A stretch of 55,858 bases of DNA from Psychrobacter sp. UBA5136 (GCF_002414005.1 NZ_DHYG01000011.1:1-55858), one strand, 5' to 3'. Positions 6,385-15,812 are shown, counted from the first letter of the stretch. The notes: generated by a model not told the origin, from the sequence alone. Made by a program: numbers and translations.

Positions 6385-8805
6385 ATGTCATTATTGGATT
6401 CAGTAATTCCAGCAGAACCGACCAAAAAAGTGACCATGAATGAGCCTGTCGAGACCTTATTTAATAAAACGACAAGCAATTTGGTTGGCAAGCCCATTAA
6501 CCGTGTTGACGGTTCGTTAAAGGTCAGCGGACAAGCGCCTTATTCGGCAGAGATTTATCGAGAAAATCAAGTTTATGGCGTTTTGGTTGGTGCAAAGATT
6601 GCCAAAGGACAAGTCGAAAATATTGATAGCAGTGCGTTAGATAACATTCCTGGCATCATCAAAGTGGTGACCGACCCCAAGCACTTTTTGCGAAACTCTC
6701 AGCAAGGCGGTGAGACCGAGGCGCCAACCCAAGGCGTAAGCGAGGTTTTTTATCATGGTCAGCCGATCGCTGTGGTGGTCGCTGAGACCTTTGAAGCGGC
6801 CACAGAAGGTGCAAATGCGCTGAATGTCACTTATAAAGATGAAACCGAAAAAGCGGCGTTAAACTTTACGCAAGAGCTTTCAAACGCGCATGAGATTAAT
6901 GAGAAAGAAGGCGCCGATAAAAACGCCGTACATGGCGATCCTGAGCAAGGTTTGGCGGATTCAGAAGTGACCCTTGATCGCTTTTATCATACGCCAAGTC
7001 AAAGCAATTCGCCCATGGAGCCGCATGCTACTTTGGCGTATTGGGAAGATGACAAGCTCATCCTATACACTTCTAACCAAAAAGTTGCGTCTTGCAAACA
7101 GCAAGTCATGGATGCATTGGATCTAAACAAGGATCAAGTGCAATTAATCTCCTATTTTGTCGGTGGCGGTTTCGGTAGTAAGCTCGGTATTGCGCCCGAA
7201 TCCATTGCCGCGGCTATTGCGGCAAAAGAGCTTGGTCGTCCGGTACTCATCAATATGACGCGCCCGCAAGTGATGGAGGCGACGGTTAGGCGTTCAAACA
7301 CGCGGCAACGTATCGCCATTGGCTGTGATAAAGACGGCATTATCAACACCTTTATCCATGATACGACGAGCAGTAACTTGCCGGGAGAGGGGTTTTTTGA
7401 ACCAACGGCGTTATCTACTCACTACCTGTATCGCGGTGAGAATCGCCGAGTTAGCTATAAAATGGTAGACATGAATTACGTGCTATCTGGCTCTATGCGC
7501 GCCCCCGGTGAGGGGGTAGGTATGATTGCGGTTGAATGTGCGATGGATGAATTGGCCACGCAACTGGATATCGATCCGCTTGAGCTGCGCCGCCGCAATG
7601 AGCCTGAGCAAGACCCCAGCAAAGAGATTCCGTTTTCAACGCGTCACTTGCTTGCCTGCCTAGAACAAGGCGCCAAGCAATTTGGTTGGGATAAGCGCAA
7701 CCCCAAACCTGCCAGTCAATTGGAAGGCGACTGGTGGATAGGAATGGGTATGGCAGCGTCTGCTCGCGGTAACCAACTGGAAAAATCTGAAGCTCGCGCG
7801 ACCTTGCAAGTCGATGATACAAAAGCGCTTGGCGTCAAAGCCGTCATTGAAACCGATATGACGGACATTGGAACTGGCTCTTATACGGTGTTATCTCAAG
7901 TGGCCGCTGATTTACTTGGCTTACCGATAGATCACATCGAGATGAAGTTGGGTGACAGTGCGTTTCCGCCTGCCGCAGGTTCAGGAGGCAGTAAAGGGGC
8001 GGCCAGCTCGGGTAGCGGCGTGTATCTTGCCTGTGAGCAATTGCGTGAGATGATTGCAGAAAAAGTCGGACTGTATCCTGACACCATTCAATTTGATAAA
8101 GGCCACATCAAGCAAGCAGGTGAGCATGATCCAAGTGTGACAGAAGCGGCTGTAGAAAAGGTTAAAGATAAAGCGACGGACTTAAAAAACCAAGTCTCTG
8201 ATAAGACGGGCTTAGCACTACCTGAGTCGGCTACAGAAAAGTACGATTTTAGCAATTTTCAGTCTTATGCGTTGGCGGATATTATCGCTCAGTACGATGA
8301 GCAAAAAGTCAGCGCTAAAGGTCAAATCAAACCAGGTAAAAACGCTAAAAGTCACCGCCAAGCGTCTTTTGGGGCAAATTTTGCCGAAGTTGCTGTCCAT
8401 AGAGTCACCGGCGAGGTTCGTCTTAAACGTATGACGGGCGCCTTTGCCGCTGGTCGTATTTTGAATCATAAAACCGCCACTTCGCAGTGCTACGGCGGCA
8501 TGGTGTTTGGTATCGGCTCAGCCTTAATGGAAGAAGTCATCCATGATAAACGCGATGGCCGTATATGTAATCATGATCTCTCTGAGTATCATGTGCCGGT
8601 CAATGCCGATGTGCCGCAATTGGAGGTGATATTGGTAGAAGAAGACGACCCTTATACCAACCCGATGCATATTAAAGGTATAGGTGAAACGGCTATTTCG
8701 GGCGCCGCGGCGGCTATAGCCAATGCGATTTATAATGCGATCGGCGTACGGGTTTATGATTTCCCAATCACGCCTGATAAGCTGCTTTATGAGCTTCCAG
8801 AGTAG
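6385..8805 (+). CDS. molybdenum hydroxylase large (molybdopterin-binding) subunit (PaoC/YagR-like)
   Basis: The catalytic subunit (806 aa) oxidising probably aldehydes at a molybdenum centre. Visible landmarks are GRPVLINMTRPQ, the FVGGGFGSK loop (about residue 260), SGSMRAPGEG (about 370) and GIGETAISGAAAAIANA, with Glu768 as the expected catalytic base. It lacks a Tat signal. It is about 70 residues longer than E. coli PaoC. Much of the excess is a Lys/Asp/Ala-rich, probably helical insert at about residues 583-622 (EAAVEKVKDKATDLKNQVSD), unlike the rest of the protein. The cofactor in PaoABC is the cytosine dinucleotide form; the MocA-like gene downstream fits that. A terminator closes the three-gene operon. 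Confidence 0.93.
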   Translation: MSLLDSVIPAEPTKKVTMNEPVETLFNKTTSNLVGKPINRVDGSLKVSGQAPYSAEIYRENQVYGVLVGAKIAKGQVENIDSSALDNIPGIIKVVTDPKHFLRNSQQGGETEAPTQGVSEVFYHGQPIAVVVAETFEAATEGANALNVTYKDETEKAALNFTQELSNAHEINEKEGADKNAVHGDPEQGLADSEVTLDRFYHTPSQSNSPMEPHATLAYWEDDKLILYTSNQKVASCKQQVMDALDLNKDQVQLISYFVGGGFGSKLGIAPESIAAAIAAKELGRPVLINMTRPQVMEATVRRSNTRQRIAIGCDKDGIINTFIHDTTSSNLPGEGFFEPTALSTHYLYRGENRRVSYKMVDMNYVLSGSMRAPGEGVGMIAVECAMDELATQLDIDPLELRRRNEPEQDPSKEIPFSTRHLLACLEQGAKQFGWDKRNPKPASQLEGDWWIGMGMAASARGNQLEKSEARATLQVDDTKALGVKAVIETDMTDIGTGSYTVLSQVAADLLGLPIDHIEMKLGDSAFPPAAGSGGSKGAASSGSGVYLACEQLREMIAEKVGLYPDTIQFDKGHIKQAGEHDPSVTEAAVEKVKDKATDLKNQVSDKTGLALPESATEKYDFSNFQSYALADIIAQYDEQKVSAKGQIKPGKNAKSHRQASFGANFAEVAVHRVTGEVRLKRMTGAFAAGRILNHKTATSQCYGGMVFGIGSALMEEVIHDKRDGRICNHDLSEYHVPVNADVPQLEVILVEEDDPYTNPMHIKGIGETAISGAAAAIANAIYNAIGVRVYDFPITPDKLLYELPE

Positions 8806-8843
8806 TTAGCTTAAAAAACAGGATAACGGACAATTAATATAAG

Positions 8844-8877
8844 AAACCCGCTAGCGGCTATTACTAGCGGGTTTTTA
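8844..8877 (+). terminator. Rho-independent terminator after the molybdenum hydroxylase genes
   Basis: AACCCGCTAG pairs with CTAGCGGGTT around a nine-base loop, followed by further T residues. Confidence 0.85.
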
Positions 8878-8889
8878 AACACTAAAAGT

Positions 8890-8925
8890 CCAGTAGCGCT
8901 GTATTATTTTATAGTGAATCGACTT
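8890..8925 (+). repeat. dispersed intergenic repeat, copy B (partial)
   Basis: CCAGTAGCGCTGT, an AT run and ATAGTGAATCGACTTA match the right part of copy A (positions 48-86). It lies directly upstream of the XdhC-family gene and may supply part of that gene's leader. Confidence 0.6.
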
Positions 8926-8941
8926 AGAGATAAGAGGAATT

Positions 8942-10192
8942 ATGAATCACGTTGCCGACATTCTTAAGCTTGCAGCCGAGGCGCAGCAGCAAAACATCGA
9001 TGCCGTGCTAGCAACGGTGGTGCGTACTGAAGGCTCTGCCTATCGCCGCGCGGGCGCAATGATGCTTATCTGCGCGGATGGGCGTTCAGTGGGGATGATT
9101 AGCGGCGGCTGTCTTGAGCCGCACATAATCAAACGTGCTTTTTGGTTGACGCGTAATGGCGCAAACGTGCAGATTTATCAAACGGGTAATGATGAGGCGG
9201 ACACAGATGATGACGTTGAAAATAGCGTAAATAAAAATGACGATTTAGACAACGAGTTAAATTTTGGTTTGGGCTGTAATGGACGCGTGCACGTATTATT
9301 TGAGCGTTTGACAGCTGCAATGCCGCTTTTAGAAACTTTCCGTCACGTTCGCCGTAGCCAGCAGCCAAAAATAATAGCAACGTTGATTCGCTCAAACGCT
9401 GATAAGGCTCATTTATCAATTGGACTGCGCCTAGATTTAGAAGATTCTATTGCCAACAAGAACATCCCTTCTATCAGCGACGACAACTTATCTAACCAAC
9501 CCTTGATTGATAACTCGAGTGCTCCTACTCCTGAGATTAAAGCGATAATTACAGCGCTATCAACCTATCAAGTTTCTGATAAAAATTCCGAATACGCTGT
9601 GTTAGAAAACGATGATATAGCTACAGAATGGCTTATTCAGCGCCTGCAGCCACAACACCGTTTGCTTATTTGCGGCGCCGGCAATGATGTGATGCCGCTT
9701 GTGACCATGGCGAAATTGCAAGATTGGCATGTTACCGTTATCGATAGCCGCGCCCAATATGCCACGCGGCTGCGGTTTCCTCAAGCGGATGTCGTGATGC
9801 CCGTTTCATTAGACGAGACCGAAAAACTGCTTAAATTAAGTCATAATGCGGCAGTTGCTTTAATGTCGCACAGCTTAACCCAAGACCGCGCCCGTCTTGC
9901 GGTATTGCTAGAGCATCCGACCCATTATAAGTATCTTGGACAATTAGGGCCAAGTTATCGCACCGAGCGCTTAGTGAATGAGATTCGCGCTGTCAAAGAC
10001 CATCCCGAACGCTTAAACGACGGTGTGAAAAAATTACATTATCCAATAGGCTACAAATTGGGCGGCGATGGCCCTGAAGCCTTAGCGCTTGGCATCATGG
10101 CCCAAATAAATGCTGTCATGCATGAGCAAACGCCGCCAGCTGATTTTTTAGCAAATAACGACAGCAGGCCAGCAGTGCTGAGCTGTGTATGA
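8942..10192 (+). CDS. XdhC family molybdenum cofactor insertion chaperone (PaoD-like)
   Basis: A 416-residue cytoplasmic protein that in this family binds molybdenum cofactor, protects it and hands it to the hydroxylase. The N-terminal XdhC_CoxI domain (about 1-75) shows ATVVRTEGSAYRRAGAMM and SGGCLEPH; a GLGCNG motif follows near 115. The C-terminal Rossmann domain starts at HRLLICGAGND (about residue 240) and contains DSRAQYATRLRFP. Between GCLEP and GLGCNG there is an acidic Asp/Asn-rich insert of about 25 residues, and the region between the two domains is longer than usual. AGAGGAA precedes the ATG. Its stop overlaps the next start (ATGA). Confidence 0.92.
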   Translation: MNHVADILKLAAEAQQQNIDAVLATVVRTEGSAYRRAGAMMLICADGRSVGMISGGCLEPHIIKRAFWLTRNGANVQIYQTGNDEADTDDDVENSVNKNDDLDNELNFGLGCNGRVHVLFERLTAAMPLLETFRHVRRSQQPKIIATLIRSNADKAHLSIGLRLDLEDSIANKNIPSISDDNLSNQPLIDNSSAPTPEIKAIITALSTYQVSDKNSEYAVLENDDIATEWLIQRLQPQHRLLICGAGNDVMPLVTMAKLQDWHVTVIDSRAQYATRLRFPQADVVMPVSLDETEKLLKLSHNAAVALMSHSLTQDRARLAVLLEHPTHYKYLGQLGPSYRTERLVNEIRAVKDHPERLNDGVKKLHYPIGYKLGGDGPEALALGIMAQINAVMHEQTPPADFLANNDSRPAVLSCV

Positions 10193-10959
10193 GAAAAAAT
10201 ACAGCGAGGTTAGACGGCAACAAAACCACAAAACAAAACTCCCATTTCAACCAGCAAAACTTTCAGCAAAACAACCATGCCGTCATTATTTTAGCCAGCG
10301 GGCTTAGTCGCCGCCTTGGAGAGACTAAGCAGCTGCTTTGCAAAGATGGCGAACCTTTGATTGGCTACATGCTAAAACTGGCAGCAAGCACAATTCCGCA
10401 AAGCATTATAATTGTCATCCCTGATAACGCTCCTGATATAAGCAATGCTATTGATAAAGTGGCCTTTTTACCTTCAATGGTTCAAATTGTTATAAATCCG
10501 GCTCCTAAAATGGGTATGGCTCATAGTCTAAGTTTGGCTATCGAAGCAATAACCAACCTTGCAAGCTCATCGATTGAGCGCATACTAATCATGGGCGTTG
10601 ACCAAGTGTTATTGAATAAAAAACATTTAATGGCATTATTAGCAGGCAACCATGCCGTGGTGGCAAGTCGCTATGCAAAAGCTAATCACGGGCAGAAGGT
10701 AGAGAATAAGAACACGATTGAACAGCCCAAAAAAAATATCACCGGTATGCCATTAGTGATTGATTATCACCTACTCAAACAGTGGCAACCTACTTTAAGT
10801 GGAGATAAAGGCCTACGTCATCTAATCAGAGCGTTACCGCCGCATCAGCTGTCAGCGGTGATCAATCCTAAGCTCAGCTACGATATCGATACCCCAGAGC
10901 AGCTTGCTTATGCCAGACAACAGGGCTGGGTTGACGCTGCGCTGTGTGACAATGCATAG
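10189..10959 (+). CDS. molybdenum cofactor nucleotidyltransferase (MocA-like)
   Basis: A 256-residue MobA-like NTP transferase, probably attaching CMP to molybdopterin for the hydroxylase encoded upstream. The nucleotide-binding signature LASGLSRRLGETKQLL lies at about 35-50. MGVDQVLLNKKHL and the SGDKGLRHLI segment are further family landmarks. The first 30 residues are Asn/Gln/Lys-rich and look like an added tail. The context with XdhC and a PaoC-type enzyme favours cytidylyl rather than guanylyl transfer; I cannot tell the two from sequence alone. Confidence 0.88.
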   Translation: MRKNTARLDGNKTTKQNSHFNQQNFQQNNHAVIILASGLSRRLGETKQLLCKDGEPLIGYMLKLAASTIPQSIIIVIPDNAPDISNAIDKVAFLPSMVQIVINPAPKMGMAHSLSLAIEAITNLASSSIERILIMGVDQVLLNKKHLMALLAGNHAVVASRYAKANHGQKVENKNTIEQPKKNITGMPLVIDYHLLKQWQPTLSGDKGLRHLIRALPPHQLSAVINPKLSYDIDTPEQLAYARQQGWVDAALCDNA

Positions 10960-10979
10960 TTGCCGTATATGTATTTTAG

Positions 10980-11032
10980 CGAGAAGTTTTCTGCTTTAAT
11001 ATCGCACGGATTTTAAAGCAGAAAACTTCTCG
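10980..11032. repeat. perfect 20-bp inverted repeat with 13-bp spacer
   Basis: CGAGAAGTTTTCTGCTTTAA (10980-10999) is exactly reversed and complemented at 11013-11032. It lies 20 bp after the MocA-like gene and 112 bp before the acyl-CoA dehydrogenase gene. RNA from either strand would form a very stable hairpin, but neither side has a proper T-run, so it is not a textbook terminator. Confidence 0.9.
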
Positions 11033-11143
11033 GTTCTTTGATTTAGGTGTCAATCCAACCACGACGTATGGCAATATTGAGCGGTACATGCGTACACCTC
11101 GAGTAAAAAGAGCGGTAATAATGACTAAATCAAGGATGATGAC

Positions 11144-12295
11144 ATGGCGATCGAACGTTTTAAGCCAAAATGGATGGACGAAGAAATTAAGATGCTGCAC
11201 GAGAGCGCATTAAAGTTTTTTAACAGCTGGGAGCAGCACGACGAGATGTGGCGTAAAAATGGCATGCTCGATCGTGAAGCATGGTTAAAAGCTGGCGAGG
11301 TAGGATTTTTATGCGCCTCAATGCCAGAGGAGTACGGCGGCGCGGGCGGTGACTTTCGCCATGAAGCGGCTCTTATTTATGCCCAAATGGAAGCCAATCA
11401 ATCAGGCTTTGGTGGCTTTTTGCACTCCGGTATCGTCGCGCCTTATATCCTCCATCATGGTACGGAAGCGCAAAAGCAGGTGTGGCTACCTAAAATGGCG
11501 ACTGGTGAGCTAATCGGGGCAATTGCCATGACGGAGCCGGGCACAGGCTCAGATTTGCAAAACATCAAAACCTACGCGGTCAAAGACGGCGACGATTATA
11601 TTATCAATGGCTCAAAGACTTTTATTACCAATGGTCAATTGGCCAATTTGGTCATTGTTGCCTGTAAAACCGACAGAGAGCAGGGCGCCAAAGGCGTTTC
11701 TCTTATTGTCGTTGAAACAGACAACGCTCCAGGCTTCGAGCGCGGGAAAAAGCTTAAAAAGCTTGGTATGGCGGCGCAGGATACGTCTGAGCTATTTTTT
11801 AATGATATGCGCGTGCCGCAAGCCAATTTGCTAGGCACTGCCGAGGGTTTGGGCTTCACGCAATTGATGCAGGAGTTGCCGCAAGAGCGTTTGATCGTGG
11901 CACTGGTCGGAATTGGTGCTATGAAGTTGGCGCTTGATTTGACCATTGACTATACCAAAGAGCGCACCGCTTTTGGTAAGCCTATTTGGAGCTTCCAAAA
12001 TACCCGCTTTAAATTGGCCGAATGTAACAGCCATTATATTGCTTCGAGCGCCCTTTGCGATGCGGCAATTGAAGCCTTAGTCGAAAAGAAGTTAACCGTA
12101 CAGCACGCTGCTTTAATCAAATATTGGGTAACCGAAAAACAGTGCATCGTCATGGATGAGTGCGTGCAGTTATTTGGTGGTTATGGCTATATGATGGAAT
12201 ATCCGATTGCGCGGCTTTACGCTGATGCGCGGGTACAAAAAATCTACGGCGGTACTAATGAGATTATGAAAGAGCTAGCGTCACGCTTTATGTAG
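11144..12295 (+). CDS. acyl-CoA dehydrogenase
   Basis: A 383-residue FAD enzyme forming the trans-2 double bond of acyl-CoA. N-terminal helical, middle beta and C-terminal helical domains are all present. Motifs are AIAMTEPGTGSDLQ, the second ACAD signature near QKIYGGTNEIMKELASRF at the C-terminus, and a Glu in GGTNEI at the position that acts as the base in short/medium-chain enzymes. AAGGATG precedes the ATG. It is the first gene of a beta-oxidation cluster with a 68-bp gap to the thiolase. The chain-length or branched specificity cannot be read from the sequence. Confidence 0.93.
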   Translation: MAIERFKPKWMDEEIKMLHESALKFFNSWEQHDEMWRKNGMLDREAWLKAGEVGFLCASMPEEYGGAGGDFRHEAALIYAQMEANQSGFGGFLHSGIVAPYILHHGTEAQKQVWLPKMATGELIGAIAMTEPGTGSDLQNIKTYAVKDGDDYIINGSKTFITNGQLANLVIVACKTDREQGAKGVSLIVVETDNAPGFERGKKLKKLGMAAQDTSELFFNDMRVPQANLLGTAEGLGFTQLMQELPQERLIVALVGIGAMKLALDLTIDYTKERTAFGKPIWSFQNTRFKLAECNSHYIASSALCDAAIEALVEKKLTVQHAALIKYWVTEKQCIVMDECVQLFGGYGYMMEYPIARLYADARVQKIYGGTNEIMKELASRFM

Positions 12296-12363
12296 TGGCG
12301 GCTGGCTTTTTTATTATCAGCATTTCTCATTTACACAAATCTCTAAGACTATAAGGACATAGC

Positions 12364-13572
12364 ATGTTTCAGACGGCTTATATTTATGACGCCATTCGTA
12401 CCCCGCGCGGTAAAGGCAAAGCAGGCGGTAGCTTAAATCAAGTAACGCCCATTTGGCTGGTTCGCACCTTACTTAATGCCATGCAGCAGCGCAATGATTT
12501 AGATACCAGTCTGGTCGATGACGTGGTGCTCGGCTGCGTGACCCCAATCGGTGAGCAAGGTGCAGACATTGCTCGTATTGCGGTGCTTGATGCCGGCTGG
12601 CATGAAACCGTCGCTGGCGTGACCTTGTCGCGCTTTTGCGCCTCAGGGCTTGAGTCCATTAACTTGGCGGCAAGTAAAATCATGTCTGGCATGGAAGATA
12701 TGGTGGTTGCAGGCGGGGTTGAATCGATGAGCCGCGTACCGATGGGTTCAGATGGCGGCGCGTGGGCAACCGATCCGCGCGTAAATGCCGCCACGGGATT
12801 TGCGCCGCAAGGGGTTGGTGCTGACACTATTGCGACCCTCGAAGGCTTTAGTCGTGCGGATGTCGATGCTTTTGCAACCAAATCGCATCAGCGTGCTGCT
12901 AACGCATGGGCTGCTGGCTACTACGATAATGCCGTGATACCTGTCTATGATTTAAATGGACGTTTGCTACTTGATAAAGACGAAACCATTCGTCCTGACA
13001 CCACGGTTGATACGTTGACAGGATTGAAACCGTCTTTTGCTCAGCTTGGCGCGATGGGCTTTGATAGTGTTTTACTGGACAAATACACTAGTATTGAGCG
13101 TATCAATCACGTCCATCATGCGGGTAATTCTTCTGGTATCGTCGATGGCTCCGCGCTTTGCTTATTGGGTAGTGAGGAAGCTGGGGAAAAAGCAGGATTA
13201 CGTCCACGCGCCAAAGTCATTATGGCCTCGGTCATCGGTTCTGAGCCGTCTATTATGCTGACTGGTCCGACGCCTGCTTGCCAAAAAGCGCTGAAAAAAG
13301 CCGGTATGAGCGCCGCCGATATTGACCTATGGGAGATTAACGAAGCCTTTGCGGCGATACCGATGAAAACGGCAAAAGATTTGGGCATCTCACTCGATAA
13401 AGTCAACGTCAATGGCGGCGCGATTGCCATGGGTCATCCATTAGGGGCAACCGGTGCGATGCTGCTCACTACCGTTCTTGAGGAGCTTGAGCGCCGCGAC
13501 CTAAAAACGGCCATGATTAGCTTATGCGTTGGCGGTGGTATGGGCATCGCGACCATCATTGAGCGTGTTTAA
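12364..13572 (+). CDS. acetyl-CoA C-acyltransferase (thiolase)
   Basis: A 402-residue thiolase cleaving 3-ketoacyl-CoA to acetyl-CoA and a shortened acyl-CoA. The acylated cysteine is Cys92 (LSRFCASG), His358 lies in GHPLGATGA and the second catalytic Cys388 in SLCVGGGMG. A full-length FadA/FadI-like protein. AAGGA precedes the ATG. It is the second gene of the beta-oxidation cluster, 53 bp before the multifunctional protein gene. A degradative role is inferred from the neighbours. Confidence 0.95.
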   Translation: MFQTAYIYDAIRTPRGKGKAGGSLNQVTPIWLVRTLLNAMQQRNDLDTSLVDDVVLGCVTPIGEQGADIARIAVLDAGWHETVAGVTLSRFCASGLESINLAASKIMSGMEDMVVAGGVESMSRVPMGSDGGAWATDPRVNAATGFAPQGVGADTIATLEGFSRADVDAFATKSHQRAANAWAAGYYDNAVIPVYDLNGRLLLDKDETIRPDTTVDTLTGLKPSFAQLGAMGFDSVLLDKYTSIERINHVHHAGNSSGIVDGSALCLLGSEEAGEKAGLRPRAKVIMASVIGSEPSIMLTGPTPACQKALKKAGMSAADIDLWEINEAFAAIPMKTAKDLGISLDKVNVNGGAIAMGHPLGATGAMLLTTVLEELERRDLKTAMISLCVGGGMGIATIIERV

Positions 13573-13625
13573 GCTATTTGTAGAAAGTGATTAAATAAGA
13601 CATTTGAATATAAAAAGGAAGAATA

Positions 13626-15812
13626 ATGAGCATGGATTGCACCCAAATAATTAGTGAGTTAGCGCACTTTTCTGCTGAACGCGACAATGAAGGTATCGTG
13701 ACCGTCACCATAGTTCAAACTGATCGAAAGATGAATGTGATTGATGATCATTTTAATCACTCGTTTGCTGCTTTAAGCGACGCTTTTATCAATGATAAAT
13801 CGGCTACCGGTCTAATCATCACCTCGGGTAAAGACAGCTTTATCGCGGGCGCTGATATCGATCAGCTGGTCAATCTTCAAACCCATGAGCAAGTATTTGA
13901 GTTGGTTGAAAATCTAAAATCAAGTATGCGTCAGCTTGAAAAATGTGGCAAACCTATCGTTGCTGCCATGACTGGCACCGCGCTTGGCGGCGGCCTTGAG
14001 ATAGCATTAGGCTGTCATTATCGACTGGCTATCGATGCGCCTAGTGCCAAGTTTGGCTTACCGGAAGTAAAGCTGGGATTATTGCCGGGCGGCGGCGGGA
14101 CTCAGCGCTTGATGCGCCTCATCGGTATGCAAAAGTCGCTTGAGATGATGACCCAAGGTCAGATGGTCAGTGCCAGCCGTGCAAAGGAGCTGGGCTTTAT
14201 CGATGCCCTTGCGAGTGATAAAGCGGATATGCTCAGCCAAGCTAAAGCATGGATTAACGCCCATCCTACCGCCCAGCAGCCGTGGGATGTCAAGGGTTTT
14301 AAAATCCCGGGTGGCAATGGCAACAATCCAAAAAATGCGCAAATGCTCTCCGTTGCCCCAGCGATGGCCTATCAAAAATCGCACGGCAACTATCCAGCGA
14401 TTATTCATATTATGTCTTGCGTTTTTGAAGGCAGCTTACTTGATATCGATGCTGGGCTTGAAGTGGAGTCCAATTACTTCGTCGCTTGCGTACTGTCGCC
14501 AGAATCGAAAAATATGATTACCTCGATGTGGTCGCAGCTTAACCACATTAAAAAAGGCCAATCGCGTCCTAGCGGTTTTGAGCGCCAAAAAGTAAATAAG
14601 GTTGCGGTACTTGGTGCTGGCATGATGGGCGCGGGGATCGCTTACGTCGCCGCCAAAGCTGGTATTGATGTGGTGCTATTAGATACTAGCATCGAAAATG
14701 CCAATAAAGGTAAGCAGTATTCAGAAATGCTATTAGATAAAGTCATTAGTCGCGGCCGCTCAAACGACAGCAAAAAACAAGCGCTACTAAATAAAATTCA
14801 AACTACGACCGCTTATGATGACATTGAAGACTGCGATTTGGTCATTGAAGCAGTATTTGAAAACCGTGATATTAAAGCTAAGTGTACCGAGCAGGCCGAA
14901 GCAATTATCCCTGAGTCTGCCGTTTATGCGTCTAACACCTCGACCATTCCTATCACTAGCTTAGCGGTAGCAAGCAAACGCCCGACGCAATTTATCGGGC
15001 TGCATTTCTTCTCGCCCGTTGATAAGATGCCTTTGGTTGAAATTATCATGGGCGCGCAGACTGACGATGCCACTTTGGCCAAAGCCTTTGATTTTGTGCT
15101 GCAAATTAGCAAAACGCCAATCGTCGTCAATGACAGTCGCGGTTTTTATACCTCGCGCGTGTTTGGCACCTATGTATCAGAGGGTATTGCGATGTTAGGC
15201 GAGGGCGTGCATCCGCGCCGTATTGAAGTGGCAGGACTTAAAGCCGGTATGCCGATGCCACCACTGGCGCTAGAGGACGAAGTCGCGCTTGATTTGTCGA
15301 TGCTGATTATGGCGCAGTCTAAAAAAGACACCCTTGCTGAAGGTAAAGACTGGGTCAGTCACCCAGCAGAGGCGGTGCTTACGACACTGGTCAAAGATCA
15401 TGAGCGCTTGGGTAAAAAGGTTGGCAAAGGCTTTTATGATTATACGAAAAATGCTGAGGGTAAAGGTAACAAGCAGTTATGGCCCACGCTGACTGAACTA
15501 TATCCTCCCGTTACTGAACAGCCCGATATGCAAGAATTAATTGACTGTCTGCTTTATATCCAAGCCAACGAGGCGGCGCGCTGCTATGAAGAAGGGGTTT
15601 TGCGTTCGGTTGCTGAAGCTAACGTCGGCTCCATCTTTGGTTGGGGCTTTGCCCCGCATCAAGGCGGCACTTTGCAATTTATCAATGCCACAGGTATCGA
15701 GCAGTTCGTTGAGCGTAGTTGCGAGCTTGCGGCAAAATATGGCACGCGTTTTGCGCCTGCCCAGATTTTGGTTGAAATGGCAAAAAAGGGCGAGGTGTTT
15801 ACAGATGGTTAA
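13626..15812 (+). CDS. 3-hydroxyacyl-CoA dehydrogenase / enoyl-CoA hydratase fusion protein
   Basis: A 728-residue bifunctional beta-oxidation protein of the FadB/FadJ type. The N-terminal crotonase domain (about 20-200) has the two catalytic glutamates, Glu125 (GGLEIALG) and Glu147 (PEVKLGLLPG). A linker leads to the NAD-binding domain with VAVLGAGMMGAGIAY (about 323), the GLHFFSPVDKMPLVEII segment with the catalytic His, and a C-terminal 3HCDH domain repeated in degenerate form. AAAAGGAAG lies before the ATG. The stop overlaps the start of the racemase-like gene, which supports one operon. Confidence 0.94.
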   Translation: MSMDCTQIISELAHFSAERDNEGIVTVTIVQTDRKMNVIDDHFNHSFAALSDAFINDKSATGLIITSGKDSFIAGADIDQLVNLQTHEQVFELVENLKSSMRQLEKCGKPIVAAMTGTALGGGLEIALGCHYRLAIDAPSAKFGLPEVKLGLLPGGGGTQRLMRLIGMQKSLEMMTQGQMVSASRAKELGFIDALASDKADMLSQAKAWINAHPTAQQPWDVKGFKIPGGNGNNPKNAQMLSVAPAMAYQKSHGNYPAIIHIMSCVFEGSLLDIDAGLEVESNYFVACVLSPESKNMITSMWSQLNHIKKGQSRPSGFERQKVNKVAVLGAGMMGAGIAYVAAKAGIDVVLLDTSIENANKGKQYSEMLLDKVISRGRSNDSKKQALLNKIQTTTAYDDIEDCDLVIEAVFENRDIKAKCTEQAEAIIPESAVYASNTSTIPITSLAVASKRPTQFIGLHFFSPVDKMPLVEIIMGAQTDDATLAKAFDFVLQISKTPIVVNDSRGFYTSRVFGTYVSEGIAMLGEGVHPRRIEVAGLKAGMPMPPLALEDEVALDLSMLIMAQSKKDTLAEGKDWVSHPAEAVLTTLVKDHERLGKKVGKGFYDYTKNAEGKGNKQLWPTLTELYPPVTEQPDMQELIDCLLYIQANEAARCYEEGVLRSVAEANVGSIFGWGFAPHQGGTLQFINATGIEQFVERSCELAAKYGTRFAPAQILVEMAKKGEVFTDG

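Noticed and set aside
4728..8805. Xanthine dehydrogenase for the urate pathway
   Set aside because: The FAD subunit has the extra four cysteines of the PaoB type and the three-subunit order follows PaoABC, which favours aldehyde oxidation. Only an assay could fully exclude purine activity.
10980..11032. Inverted repeat as the ends of an insertion sequence
   Set aside because: Only 13 bp lie between the arms, too short for any transposase gene, and there is no target duplication.
12438..12881. 147-codon minus-strand open frame inside the thiolase gene
   Set aside because: It is a shadow of the thiolase coding frame and its Ser/Thr/Pro-rich product matches nothing known to me.
15541..15804. 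N-terminal extension of the racemase-like protein
   Set aside because: This part is out of frame inside the hydroxyacyl-CoA dehydrogenase gene and gives no homology. ATG 15805 with a GAGGTG site explains the start.
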